Assembly (NCBI GenBank): GCA_964461435.1
Contig: CAYWUI010000013.1
Coordinates: 1 to 64,000, forward strand
From: G020354785 sp964461435
Lineage (GTDB): Bacteria > Bacteroidota > Bacteroidia > Bacteroidales > UBA10428
Reading direction: 5' to 3'
DNA length: 64,000 nt
Translations under genes and position numbers: made by a program
In this document: piece after piece, positions 53,058-62,869 of the stretch
Position numbering within the stretch: position 1 is the stretch's first letter
How the letters are laid out: each line of letters starts with the position of its first letter
The notes under the pieces: model-generated
Told to the model about the DNA's origin: nothing
Database searches by the model: none
Seen by the model: the letters and a program-made list of their open reading frames with translations, nothing else

Positions 53058-55292
53058 TCAGTAATTTGATATATCAGATATCTTTTTAATAAATGCCTCC
53101 TTATAACCTGCACTATTAAGGATTTTGAGCCCGGCGACAGCTGAATTATATGAAGGATATTCATCATATGTATAACGGAATATTTTATCCGATCCATAAC
53201 TAACCTTTATGTTCTTTAAGTTTTTGAAATAGGAGAGTTGGACAGGATTTTTAAGGGCCATTATCTGTATAGTGTAATAATCCTTGATCTGCCTTATATC
53301 ATGGTCATTTTTATAAGCGGACAGGTACTGGTTCAGATCAAGTTTTCTGACAAAAGCATTTTCGTATCCCAGTTTTTTTATCCTGTTCAACTCCGGCATT
53401 GTCAGGTCAATATCATCAAATTGTCCTGTTATATACCTGTAATAACGGTCATTGCCAATTTGAATATTTATTCCGGGGATATTGCCAAAAAAGTCAGTCC
53501 GTACCGGTTTTTTCAGTGCCATAATCTGTATAGTATACAATAACTTATGCTCTGATGTTTCTTCATAAGGCATTGACTGGTTATCAGGCTTGGCGTAAGC
53601 TACATTGTTTTCTTCAGTCGCAACATCATATGTTTCAACTGGTGTTTCCGGTTCAATAATACTGGCTACTATTATTTCATCCTCCTTTTTTCCTAGTTTA
53701 GGATTTATTTCAATTACCTGCTGGCTGAAATCGCTGTTTATTGCCAGTTCCTTAACCTGAGGCACATACATGTCTTTTGTAAATATAATTTCATAGTTGC
53801 CGGCCGAAATGTCATACTGATAATCACCTGCCAGCGGGTTGGGATATATTATATCGACAGTATCCATTTTATCGGCATCGATAAGTACTATCCGGCAATC
53901 ACCAAAATATGTAAAGTCGTTCTGCAAGGCCAGCGATCCTTTAAGCAGGAATTTTTTAAGGCTTTTATCTGAGAATATTTCCATGCGATAAATATCATAA
54001 TCACTGACATCATCTACCCGGGGCAAGGAGCTATATGCGAACATTCCATCATTTAGGGGCCTGAAATAGACATTATCATCAGTGGTATTTATGGGATATC
54101 CCAGATTAGTTGGTTCAGACCATGCATTTGAAGCGTTTTTAACCGACATAAAGACATCATAACCTCCCATAGAAGAATGTCCTTCTGAGCAGAAATAAAG
54201 GATCTTTTCATCCTGAGAAACAATAGGCATTATTTCGTTTAAATATGTATTTATGTTACTACCCAGATTCTCAGGATTGCCCCATTTCCCTTTTGAATTC
54301 TTAACTGATTTATATATATCCAATCCTCCATAACCTCCTTTCCTGTCGCTGACAAAATATAATTCATTGCCGCTGGCTGATTCGAATGCATGTGAGTTCC
54401 ACGATTTTGTATTAATTGGACTTTCTAATTTTTTCATTTTAGTCCATCTGTTATTTTCCAGGGTTGAATAGCAGATAGTGCTTGAAAAATAATTTTTAAC
54501 TGAAAAATATATCCTGGTTTTATCACTTGATATTGAAGAAGGGTAGCTGTCATTAAATGAACCGATGGCATTATTTATGTTTTCTGGCTTTGTCCATTTA
54601 CCGCCTTCATTCCTGGTAATATATGCGATATTACTTTTTTCTTTCGATTCAAGGTAAACCAGGAGAGATTCATCATCTGAGATAACAGGAAAAATTTCCG
54701 AAGATTCTGAATTTATTGGCGCTCCCAGTTTTTCAAGATCAACAGATACAGGATTGCTCATAAAGGTTTTTGCATAGCCGCATGCTTTAATCTGGTCATT
54801 AACATATTTTATTCTTGATTTATCACTTGCATAATGCAGGTATTTATTGTAGTAATACAGGGCATTATCGATATCCTCGTTAAGATGGTAAGCTTTTGCA
54901 ATTAAGAAATATGTTTCCGTAGGGGTACTTGTCTCAGCGAAATTACCTTCCTTGAAATTTTCGGAAACGCTCTTTACGGCAACTTCCAAATAGGGGAGGG
55001 CGGTTTTTTTTAAATCGGGCAAGTTTAACAGGCATTGACCAACTCTGTAATTATATAATGCATTATCAGGATCTCTGTCAAGCAATTGTTTATATAATTT
55101 TAATGCTGTCTCATAGTCATTTAGCTGAAGAGCATAATCAGCTTCAAAGAATTTGTTTCTTGTACTGCTCTGACCTGTGGCAGTCAAATGATAAAACAGA
55201 AAAAAACATATTATCAAATATTGGATAAGCTTTTTGATACATGTCATAAATATCTGTCTTTTTATAAAGGTAGCAAAAATATTCATTGTCAT
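53058..55292 (-). CDS. TPR / PD40 propeller protein with two C-terminal SPOR-like repeats
   Basis: A 744-residue exported protein. A signal peptide lies around residues 16-42 (FMTCIKKLIQYLIICFFLFY). TPRs follow (~45-180: YETALKLYKQLLDRDPDNAL), then WD40-like PD40 propeller repeats (~185-430: KRIYFSVKN, NELYFVSDRKGGYGGLDIYK, YFCSEGHSSMGGYDVFMSV) and a carboxypeptidase-like domain (~440-520). The C-terminus carries two similar ~75-residue modules, each opening YTIQIMALK(K/N)PV, that look like SPOR domains (peptidoglycan septal binding). PorE-type T9SS proteins share TPR-PD40 but end in OmpA. The ATG overlaps the stop of the upstream histidine kinase (ATGA), indicating coupling; a second ATG (55247) would give a shorter signal. 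Confidence 0.82.
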   Translation of the reverse strand: MTMNIFATFIKRQIFMTCIKKLIQYLIICFFLFYHLTATGQSSTRNKFFEADYALQLNDYETALKLYKQLLDRDPDNALYNYRVGQCLLNLPDLKKTALPYLEVAVKSVSENFKEGNFAETSTPTETYFLIAKAYHLNEDIDNALYYYNKYLHYASDKSRIKYVNDQIKACGYAKTFMSNPVSVDLEKLGAPINSESSEIFPVISDDESLLVYLESKEKSNIAYITRNEGGKWTKPENINNAIGSFNDSYPSSISSDKTRIYFSVKNYFSSTICYSTLENNRWTKMKKLESPINTKSWNSHAFESASGNELYFVSDRKGGYGGLDIYKSVKNSKGKWGNPENLGSNINTYLNEIMPIVSQDEKILYFCSEGHSSMGGYDVFMSVKNASNAWSEPTNLGYPINTTDDNVYFRPLNDGMFAYSSLPRVDDVSDYDIYRMEIFSDKSLKKFLLKGSLALQNDFTYFGDCRIVLIDADKMDTVDIIYPNPLAGDYQYDISAGNYEIIFTKDMYVPQVKELAINSDFSQQVIEINPKLGKKEDEIIVASIIEPETPVETYDVATEENNVAYAKPDNQSMPYEETSEHKLLYTIQIMALKKPVRTDFFGNIPGINIQIGNDRYYRYITGQFDDIDLTMPELNRIKKLGYENAFVRKLDLNQYLSAYKNDHDIRQIKDYYTIQIMALKNPVQLSYFKNLKNIKVSYGSDKIFRYTYDEYPSYNSAVAGLKILNSAGYKEAFIKKISDISNY

Positions 55293-56821
55293 TTATTTAT
55301 AAATGGCAAGGTAAAGTAGAATACAGAGCCTTTATCAGGAATTGATTCCACCCATATTTCCCCTCCCAGCATTTTTATTAGTTCTTTAGAAATTGACAGG
55401 CCCAGACCGGCACCTCCGTATTTTCTGCTTAGTGATTCATCTGCCTGCCTGAACCGGGCAAAAATAATATCGTGCTTGCTTTTGTGTATTCCTATTCCTG
55501 TATCCTTAACAAAGAATTGAATAAATCGATCTTCTAGAATCTTGTAACCAAATTCAATGGAGCCTTTATTAGTAAATTTCACTGCATTTGATAACAGGTT
55601 CATTAATATTTTCCGAAGTTTAAAATCGTCTGTATATATAATGCTGCTTTCATCGGGCAATTCCATATTTAATTTAAGCCTAACATTTTTTTTGCTTTTA
55701 TTTTTTAATTCAGTGCTATAATTGTTAAGTAGTATTTTAAGCTGCTCGTTCAAACAAAATTTTTTTTTGATAATGGTTACATGCCCGGAATCAATCTTTG
55801 ATATTTCAATAATATCATTTATTAAGTCCAGTAGCTGTTTCCCGCTAAATAGTATGAGATCAAGGAACTTGGCTTTTTTTTCTGCCGGCAGGTTATTATT
55901 TTTTAAGAATTGTGAGAATCCGAGAATTACATTTAATGGGGTTCTTATTTCATGGGACATATTTGCAAGGAAGGCGGTTTTAAGTTTATCTGCCCTTTCA
56001 GCCTCAATTTTTGCCCTTCGCAGCTGTTTTTTTTCTTTTATTGATCTTGTGATATCTCTGCCAATTCCCATAATACCGATAATGTTGCCCTGATTATCTT
56101 TTAGTGGTACTTTTGTTGTTGAGTAGTAGAGAATTCTTTTGGTTTCATCCAGCACTTTTTCAATTATATTAATTTTTGGGATTCCTGTCTTTATTATTTC
56201 CTGTTCATCGTTATAGAATTTCTGAGCCATTTTTGAAGGGTAGAAGTTGAAATCTGTTTTCCCTATAAGCTCATCCGGGGTTTTTACACCCATAAGGGAA
56301 GCGACCCATTTGTTGGCAAGCAGAAAACGGCTGCTCTCATCTTTTACGAAAATATTGTCAGGTATATTGTTTATAAGGTTTGGCAGCAGGTTAATTTCGT
56401 ATGAATATTTGAACTCGGCTTCTTTTAATTCTGTAATATCCTGAATCTGGATAATTGATGAGTATTCTTTGTTTTCAGAGCTATCAATGAAAGAAATATT
56501 TGCTCTTGCCCAGAAATATGTTCTGTCTTTTCGCCGGATCCTGATTTCTGTTTTTTTGTTTACGGGATTATCAGGATCAGATAAATGTTTGATCTCTTTT
56601 AAATTGAGTTCATCAGTTAATGATTCTATGCTCATGTTTTTAATTTCATCATCTGAGTATTGTATCAGGTTTAAAAATGTCTTATTAGCAGCGGTAATAT
56701 ATCCATCTGCAGATATTACTGCAATTCCCAGTAACGAATTTTCAAATATGCCATCAAAGAAAAGATCCAGAGATTTGCCATCTAACTCAGGAATCCCTTT
56801 TTTATAACCTGGTTTTTTCAA
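55289..56821 (-). CDS. PAS-PAS histidine kinase
   Basis: A 510-residue cytoplasmic sensor kinase without membrane helices. Two PAS domains (~20-135 and ~145-270) precede the HisKA domain with the phosphoacceptor His in FLANMSHEIRTPLNVILGF and a complete HATPase: N-box LMNLLSNAVKFT, G1 VKDTGIGIHKS, F-box ARFRQADES and G2 YGGAGLGLSISKEL. No receiver domain follows. It should autophosphorylate and pass phosphate to an unlinked or neighbouring receiver; the adjacent receiver-kinase protein is one candidate. It is coupled to the TPR/PD40 gene by a 4-nt ATGA overlap. Confidence 0.93.
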   Translation of the reverse strand: MKKPGYKKGIPELDGKSLDLFFDGIFENSLLGIAVISADGYITAANKTFLNLIQYSDDEIKNMSIESLTDELNLKEIKHLSDPDNPVNKKTEIRIRRKDRTYFWARANISFIDSSENKEYSSIIQIQDITELKEAEFKYSYEINLLPNLINNIPDNIFVKDESSRFLLANKWVASLMGVKTPDELIGKTDFNFYPSKMAQKFYNDEQEIIKTGIPKINIIEKVLDETKRILYYSTTKVPLKDNQGNIIGIMGIGRDITRSIKEKKQLRRAKIEAERADKLKTAFLANMSHEIRTPLNVILGFSQFLKNNNLPAEKKAKFLDLILFSGKQLLDLINDIIEISKIDSGHVTIIKKKFCLNEQLKILLNNYSTELKNKSKKNVRLKLNMELPDESSIIYTDDFKLRKILMNLLSNAVKFTNKGSIEFGYKILEDRFIQFFVKDTGIGIHKSKHDIIFARFRQADESLSRKYGGAGLGLSISKELIKMLGGEIWVESIPDKGSVFYFTLPFINK

Positions 56822-57034
56822 TTTTAAATGAATATACTTACTAATTTATAAAAATTAGGTGTAAAAAGAAATGGTATGCTGGTTAATAAGTTACGCCAAT
56901 ATTAAGAATTTCGATTATGCAGAATCCGGAAGGCTTGATTGGTATTTGGATATACCGATCAATTATTAAAAAGAAAGAATGTTTATTGTTTTTTGTGATG
57001 TAAAGGAGGGTTTAAAGGATTTGCGGGTGCATAT

Positions 57035-58219
57035 TTATAATTCTTGTGCAGGTAATTTAAATGTAAAATCGCTACCTTTTCCAAAGGTAGTGTTTACCCA
57101 TATTTCGCCTCCATTTTTCTTCACAAATTCTTTACATAGTATTAGTCCCAGTCCTGTCCCTGTTTCATCGTTAGTGCCTTTTGTTGAAAAATTCTCATCA
57201 ATCCGAAATAACTTTTCCATATTTTCTTTTTTAATACCGATGCCTGTATCAGAGACTGTTATTTCAATATATTTATCTCTTTTTTTAGATATTATCTCGA
57301 TTTTTCCACCTGGTTCAGTGTATTTTACAGCATTTGACAGCAGGTTTCTTATAACAGTATGTGTCATATTAGAATCGGCATAAGCCGTGACATTTTTATC
57401 AATTTTATTGATTAGTTCCAGTTTTTTACTGGATGCATTATTAGAAATAAGATCAATATTTTCATCAACCAGTTCAGCAATCCCAATATTTGCAGGAGCC
57501 ATATCCAGTCGTCCTGTCTGCGAACGGGCCCACTCCAGCAGGTTCTCCAGCAGCATATATGCGTTTTTTGAAGTTTGATATATTATATTAATGAATTCCT
57601 GTATACGGCCTTTATCATACTTATTAATATTGGTAATTAGTAGTTCGGAGAAGCCGAGCAGCGTATTAAAAGGATTTTTTAAATCATGGGCTATGATAGA
57701 AAAGAATTTGTCTTTGGTTGCATTAAGCTCTTTAAGCTCTTTAGTGCGGAGCTCAACTTTTTTTTCAAGATTTGTATTCAGCTCTTTTAATTCTGTATTT
57801 TGTTTAATGATGGTTTTCTCCTGGTCATAACTTCTAAGAGCCTCTTTGACTGTTAATATGAGATCTTCTTTATCCCATGGTTTTGCTATAAATCTGTACA
57901 GGTTTGCTTTGTTAACAGCATTGCCTACTCCTTCAATACTGGCCTGTCCGGTTAATAAAATGTTCTTCGTATTTGGTATCAGTGTATGAATTTTTTCCAG
58001 TAATTTATCACCTTTCATACCGGGCATAATGAAGTCAGCAATTACGACGGGCAGTTCAGTTTTATCTTCAATTAGCTCATTAATTATTTCCATTGCTTCT
58101 TCTCCGCTCTCAGCAATCTCGATCATATAGTCACTGTATTCAGATTGAAGCTGTTCTTTAAGGGAATCAAGAACTATAACTTCATCATCAATGCAAAGAA
58201 TGATATCTCTTTTATTCAT
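57035..58219 (-). CDS. Receiver-histidine kinase protein
   Basis: A 394-residue protein with an N-terminal receiver (~1-120) and a histidine kinase (~165-394). The receiver has the acidic pocket ILCIDDE, phosphoacceptor Asp62 in VVIADFIMPGMKG, the Thr in LLTGQAS and Lys in FIAKPWDKED. The kinase has the His in FSIIAHDLKNPFNTLLGF and a complete HATPase (LLSNAVKYTEPGG, VSDTGIGIKKEN, GTGLGLILCKEFV). A coiled coil joins them. It would be phosphorylated by an upstream kinase and relay or adjust the signal. Its ATG overlaps the stop codon of a decayed receiver gene, suggesting past coupling. No output DNA-binding domain. Confidence 0.92.
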   Translation of the reverse strand: MNKRDIILCIDDEVIVLDSLKEQLQSEYSDYMIEIAESGEEAMEIINELIEDKTELPVVIADFIMPGMKGDKLLEKIHTLIPNTKNILLTGQASIEGVGNAVNKANLYRFIAKPWDKEDLILTVKEALRSYDQEKTIIKQNTELKELNTNLEKKVELRTKELKELNATKDKFFSIIAHDLKNPFNTLLGFSELLITNINKYDKGRIQEFINIIYQTSKNAYMLLENLLEWARSQTGRLDMAPANIGIAELVDENIDLISNNASSKKLELINKIDKNVTAYADSNMTHTVIRNLLSNAVKYTEPGGKIEIISKKRDKYIEITVSDTGIGIKKENMEKLFRIDENFSTKGTNDETGTGLGLILCKEFVKKNGGEIWVNTTFGKGSDFTFKLPAQEL

Positions 58220-58444
58220 TTTTTCTTGGTCCTGATTTGATTATTTTACATAGTTCATCCTGTGACCAGGGTTTATTTATCACTGTAAACAATCTGATAC
58301 AATAATAAGAATTTTTATCTCATCTTCCAGCAATTCTTCAATTAATTCCAGACCTTCCTCGCCATTTTCTGCTGTTTCAAATATATAACCATTCCCAAAA
58401 TATTTTTCCAGTTGTTCTTTAATCAGAATAGCGGGGCCAGCCAT
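58212..58444 (-). pseudogene. Decayed response-regulator receiver gene
   Basis: Between two signalling genes the minus strand encodes, from ATG 58444, a receiver-like start: AILIKEQLEKYFGNGYIFET, then AENGEEGLELIEELLEDEIK and ILIIVSD, followed by a stop. In another frame the strand continues LFTVINKPWSQDELCKIIKS and GPRKNE, then TAA at 58214-58212. These are the two halves of a receiver domain with the middle deleted and an out-of-frame junction; the N-terminal acidic pocket is also missing. Its stop overlaps the ATG of the next gene (AATGAATAA). A functional receiver gene once linked the PAS kinase and the receiver-kinase. Confidence 0.8.
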
Positions 58445-58455
58445 GATAAATACAA

Positions 58456-60507
58456 TTATTTTAAAGGTAATTCAATAGTAAATTCGGTGCCTTTCCCAAG
58501 TTCACTTTTAAATGTAATAAAACCGTCATGTTTTTCTATTATTTTTTTAACTATATCCAGGCCCATCCCACTTCCTTCTCCCTGTTTCTTAGTAGTAAAG
58601 AAAGGTTCAAATATCTTGTCCTGGATATCAGGTTCAATTCCACATCCATTATCCGTAAAACTTATAGTAACGGATTCTCCTTTGTTTCTTGTACTTATTT
58701 TAAGAGTCCCTTTATAGTTCATAGCATAAATGGCGTTGTGTATCAGGTTAGTCCAGACCTGGTTCATTTCGTCCTGGTAACAACTTACTTCAGGCAGTTT
58801 TTCATAGTCCTTAATAACTTCAACACCTTGTTTCAGCTGATTATGATATAAGGTCAGGACGGTTTCGATGCCGTCAATTATGTCAGTCGGCACTTTCTGT
58901 CCCTCGATATCGCGGTGCACGTATTTCTTAAGGGCAAATACGACCTTTGTAGCTTTTTCAACAGCCAGCATAATAGTATATGCATTTTTTTGAATTGACG
59001 CAAAATTTTTTGCAGAATTTAAAATTTCCAGGGATTTCTTATCTTTAAAAAAGTCAACTAGTTCGTTATACTTTTCAAATATATGCAGATAGATAAAAAT
59101 ATCGGCCACAATATTTGGAGAATCGACGCCTCTTTCGCTAAGGGCTTTTTCAATTTCCCTCCTGTATTTTCTCTTTTCTCTTGAGGTGATATCGGGTACT
59201 CCACGATTTGCCAAATCAAGAATCTTTATGAACAGTTTCAACTCTTTAGTTGTATGTTTTGTCACAAGTGCAGGTACTTCATCCAAAGCCTTATCCAGGG
59301 AATCATTAAGATTACCTATTGATGCCTTGATAGCACCCAGGGGAGTATTTATCTCATGGGCAACCCCGGCTATCAGCTGGCCCAGAGCAGCCATTTTTTC
59401 AGACTGGACCAGCTGTTCCTGTGTGACAGTCAAATTATCTATTAATGCTTCAAGGTTTTCTTTTTGATTAATAAGTTCTTCATTTATATAACGAATTTCT
59501 TCTTCAACTCGTTTTCTTTCTGTTATATCCCGAGCAATGGCAATAGCCACATTTCTGTTCTGTATTTTAAAATTATGATTACTTATCTCAACATTTATAA
59601 GAGTCCCGTCCTTTGCTTCCCATATTCTCTCAAATTTTGAGTTTTCCTTAAGTCGATTTTCCGTGGAATCATCATCAAGGAACTCAACGGCGGTCAAATC
59701 AGCCGGAGACATCCTGATTAGTTCCTCCTGCGAATACCCGAGTTTTTGGGCTGTATAATCATTAACTTCCAGGAATTTCAATGGATGGGCCTTATCATCT
59801 ACTTCATAAAGAAAAACAAAGTCTGATGCTTTATTAAAAAGCAGTCTGTACTTTTCTTCCTGTTCTTTTATTAGATCTTCGGCTATTTTCCCTTTTGTAA
59901 TATCCTGTGCTATACCTTCAATTGATGCCAGGTTATTATCTTCATCAAAAATGGGGACTTCAGAAATTTCAAGTGTATGGGGCTTACCCCTTTTTGAAAA
60001 TAGCTCGACACTGAATTTTGGCTGTTGTATACCTTCAAGGGATTTTCTTTCGTGTTCCCTGGCGATTTCATTAACAGGATTATCAGTAAGCAGGCTATCC
60101 TTCTTTTCTATGAACTCATCTGTATCATACCCGAGAATTGTCTTTACAGAAGGCGAAACAGATAAAAGGTTGCCGGATACTGATTTGGAGAAGAATATAT
60201 ATTCTTCTTCCAGGTTATCTACCAGCTTTTCGTATTTTTTTCTGCTTTCCTGCAACGCTTCATAAGCATTCTTAATTTCCCTATTCTGTCTTAGGATTTC
60301 TTTCTGATTTTCTCTTAAACGGACTGAGAGGGACCTGGTAATTAAACTAATTATCAAGACTAATAATATATAACCTCCGCATATTATTAGCAGGTTAAAT
60401 GAAAATTGCAAGTTGAATAATTCGTTAATTAAAAAGCAAATAATAATTATTACAAATACTAATGTAATACCGATTATTAATTTGGTTCTTAATTGCAAGT
60501 TTTTCAT
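58456..60507 (-). CDS. Membrane PAS-PAS histidine kinase with expanded dimerisation domain
   Basis: A 683-residue membrane kinase. Two membrane helices at ~9-27 and ~36-58 enclose almost no periplasmic domain, so signals are likely read inside or in the membrane. Two PAS domains (~88-215, ~220-345) precede the His box GQLIAGVAHEINTPLGAIKA. Between this and the N-box (LIHNAIYAMN) there is an unusually long helical region (~150 residues). The ATPase has FTDNGCGIEPDIQ, FEPFFTTKKQG and SGMGLDIVKKIIEKHDG. Such kinases belong to the HisKA_7/NtrB-like group. It is the first gene of the array. The decayed receiver follows within 12 bp. Confidence 0.92.
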   Translation of the reverse strand: MKNLQLRTKLIIGITLVFVIIIICFLINELFNLQFSFNLLIICGGYILLVLIISLITRSLSVRLRENQKEILRQNREIKNAYEALQESRKKYEKLVDNLEEEYIFFSKSVSGNLLSVSPSVKTILGYDTDEFIEKKDSLLTDNPVNEIAREHERKSLEGIQQPKFSVELFSKRGKPHTLEISEVPIFDEDNNLASIEGIAQDITKGKIAEDLIKEQEEKYRLLFNKASDFVFLYEVDDKAHPLKFLEVNDYTAQKLGYSQEELIRMSPADLTAVEFLDDDSTENRLKENSKFERIWEAKDGTLINVEISNHNFKIQNRNVAIAIARDITERKRVEEEIRYINEELINQKENLEALIDNLTVTQEQLVQSEKMAALGQLIAGVAHEINTPLGAIKASIGNLNDSLDKALDEVPALVTKHTTKELKLFIKILDLANRGVPDITSREKRKYRREIEKALSERGVDSPNIVADIFIYLHIFEKYNELVDFFKDKKSLEILNSAKNFASIQKNAYTIMLAVEKATKVVFALKKYVHRDIEGQKVPTDIIDGIETVLTLYHNQLKQGVEVIKDYEKLPEVSCYQDEMNQVWTNLIHNAIYAMNYKGTLKISTRNKGESVTISFTDNGCGIEPDIQDKIFEPFFTTKKQGEGSGMGLDIVKKIIEKHDGFITFKSELGKGTEFTIELPLK

Positions 60508-60854
60508 AGAATTATTTATCGGTTCAACACAATTAAGAAAAGTTCTGTAATATAAAGGTTATATTTTTGCTTATTTAATCAGTTATTTCTTAAATAATTA
60601 ATTTATGATTAAGTGTACAAGTATTTAATGTTGTTTATTTTCTAATTTAATAATTATTTTTAAATATATCAATAAGTTTGTTGTGTACTGATTATCAGGG
60701 AAATAAATAATACTTATTACTAATTGTTATAATACCGGTTTATAAAAAAGCATTAAAATATCGACGAAAAATAACAAACTTCTTTTATGGAAAAGAAAAA
60801 ATCTTTATCTTTTAAGTTAAGAAATTTAGAATGTAGGATGGAAAAATTTTCGTT
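60508..60854. other. Divergent intergenic region, 347 bp
   Basis: Very AT-rich gap between the start of the minus-strand signalling array and the plus-strand secreted-protein gene. It must hold promoters for both directions, yet I found no full TTTG-N19-TAnnTTTG match on either strand and no ORF, tRNA or strong hairpin. Only partial -7-like sequences are present. Confidence 0.5.
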
Positions 60855-62081
60855 ATGCTAAGAACATTATTTGTATTAATATTCTGCATCCGCATATTTT
60901 ACGCTATCGGGAATGACCGGGGATATTTGCTATATAACAGTTCTTGCGGTATTCCCGACTGTAGGTTTGAGAATGATACGAGCTTTAAATTCTGTATTAA
61001 CGGACAGGTGCTTAATATATTTAATGAACCTGTTGATAGTATTGTAGTTATAGGGGAATTGCCTGACTTTAAAGATTCTGTATACAGCGACGTTAACGGA
61101 TTTTACAAAATTTGTGTCCCAAATGAAAAGAGCCGGAGAGCGCAGAAAATGATGTTACGTTTTGTTAAAGAAGATTATAAACCATTTGATACAACATTTT
61201 ATTATTCATACCGGGATAAAGATGTATATTTCGAAGTTAAATTAATTCCGAAGTACAAGATACTGGTAAAAGGCAGAGTCCTTGCAGGTAATATGCCCGT
61301 AGAAAATGTTGAGGTTATTATTTCGCATAATAAAAAAGATTATAGGGTTAAAACGCTGGATTGTTATTATGATGATGAGAATTACTGGAATTGTCTTTAC
61401 CAGGGTATGTTTAAACATGAAATAGTAACTGATGATCCAAATGATTCTATCTATCTTTATTTTTCAAAACCAGGATTTAGATCTATGCAATATAAATTCA
61501 GATTTGCAGATTATACGGGAGAGCTGGTCAAATACAAAATGATTTATGCTGACAGTATTCCCGGACTGCCGGACAATAGTTTTAATTTAAAGCTGGCATA
61601 TCCTTTGAGCTCAGAATCGGGCTGGTTTTTAGGATTGTCTTATTACAGGTTAATTAAAACAGGAAATTTTAAGAGGTTAGCGCCTGGTATTGAAATTTCT
61701 ATGGTGACTCTGAATCAGAATATAGATTATGTTACTTTTTCAGGACTGGAGACTTCTTATGACACCACATATATAACCGGCATGGCAGGGCCCTCACTTT
61801 TATTATATTTGACCAAACCATATATAAGAAGGTTTTGTGCTTATTTAGGAAGTACATTTGCATTGAGTTTTAGGGGGGCTGAATCTGTATATCAGCCATT
61901 TGCAGGAGTAAGATTTTTTCTGGATATGAATAAGTCCGTTAGTATTGATATAAGATATCTGAAATATAGTTACGATGCAAAAAGATACAGGTTTAACTAC
62001 CTGGGGAATGCTGACAGTTATTTTATTAATAAGTCTGATGAGAGATTGCTAATAAATTTGGGACTTCAAATTTGTTTCTGA
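60855..62081 (+). CDS. Secreted protein with carboxypeptidase-like domains and C-terminal beta-barrel
   Basis: A 408-residue exported protein. The signal is MLRTLFVLIFCIRIFYAIG. Two carboxypeptidase-regulatory-like beta-sandwich domains follow: ~45-135 (FCINGQVLNIFNEPVDSIVV, YSDVNGFYKICV) and ~140-235 (ILVKGRVLAGNMPVENVEVI). The C-terminal ~150 residues alternate in beta-strands (SGWFLGLSYYRLI, LAPGIEISMVTL, RFCAYLGSTFALSF, PFAGVRFFLDM) and end in LLINLGLQICF with terminal Phe, fitting an outer-membrane barrel. Function unknown. It is followed 18 bp later by a lipoprotein gene, probably co-transcribed. Confidence 0.72.
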   Translation: MLRTLFVLIFCIRIFYAIGNDRGYLLYNSSCGIPDCRFENDTSFKFCINGQVLNIFNEPVDSIVVIGELPDFKDSVYSDVNGFYKICVPNEKSRRAQKMMLRFVKEDYKPFDTTFYYSYRDKDVYFEVKLIPKYKILVKGRVLAGNMPVENVEVIISHNKKDYRVKTLDCYYDDENYWNCLYQGMFKHEIVTDDPNDSIYLYFSKPGFRSMQYKFRFADYTGELVKYKMIYADSIPGLPDNSFNLKLAYPLSSESGWFLGLSYYRLIKTGNFKRLAPGIEISMVTLNQNIDYVTFSGLETSYDTTYITGMAGPSLLLYLTKPYIRRFCAYLGSTFALSFRGAESVYQPFAGVRFFLDMNKSVSIDIRYLKYSYDAKRYRFNYLGNADSYFINKSDERLLINLGLQICF

Positions 62082-62099
62082 CATAAATGCAATATTTAT

Positions 62100-62642
62100 A
62101 TGAAGTTATTAAAGCTATTTCCGGTAATTTTTTTAGTGCTCTTTTATCAGGGATGTGAGAAGGAGGATAATACGGTATTAAATGAAGAACTTATTTTTAG
62201 GAATAGTTACGAAATAAAAATACCACCTTTCAAATATGCTTTATTGCAGGGAGACACAATTTATGTCAGGGGAGATTTAAGTTTTAATTCAGATATAATT
62301 GATACAGTGCCATCAACACCTGTATTGTCATGGGAACCTGTGGAGAGTGAAATTGTATGTGCTGCCATTTTTAAGGAAAGCATTCAGTCTGATAACCATT
62401 TAATAACAAATGATACATCGGATATAGTATGGATTTGGCATTCCGGACTTTCTGCCGGAAAAAACGGATTAGTGAAATTTGAACAGGGAGTTAGTGAAAT
62501 TGATCCGGTAAAACCCGAGTCCGACCTCAGGGCAGAACCTCTTAATCAGGGCCAGATTTATTATTGGGCGGTATGGGCATGGGATAATTCAGGGATAGAA
62601 ATAAATTTTTCAAGCAGGGAATTAAAATTTGTAGTAAAATAA
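62100..62642 (+). CDS. Small lipoprotein of unknown function
   Basis: A 180-residue protein with signal MKLLKLFPVIFLVLFYQGC, likely lipid-modified at Cys19. The mature part is beta-rich, with two Trp-rich stretches (SDIVWIWHSGLS, QIYYWAVWAWDNSG) reminiscent of fibronectin type III or similar folds; no catalytic motif is seen. It follows the carboxypeptidase-like/barrel protein by 18 bp, and together they may form an outer-membrane pair. The family is not recognised. Confidence 0.65.
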   Translation: MKLLKLFPVIFLVLFYQGCEKEDNTVLNEELIFRNSYEIKIPPFKYALLQGDTIYVRGDLSFNSDIIDTVPSTPVLSWEPVESEIVCAAIFKESIQSDNHLITNDTSDIVWIWHSGLSAGKNGLVKFEQGVSEIDPVKPESDLRAEPLNQGQIYYWAVWAWDNSGIEINFSSRELKFVVK

Positions 62643-62869
62643 TACTATAAAAATCCTTTTAATAATCGGCTGTACATCACGCTATTAAATAACTCATAGT
62701 TGAGCTATAAGCCTGTAAATCAGCAATATAAACCACCAGAAAATTTTAATCTTTACCTCTTTATGTTTCATCAAATAATAGGTTTTGTTTATGTAATAAA
62801 TACTACATTGATCCATAATAAATCGTATATAAAAATGAAAAGAATTTTGGGCAACTAAAAAAAACTAAC

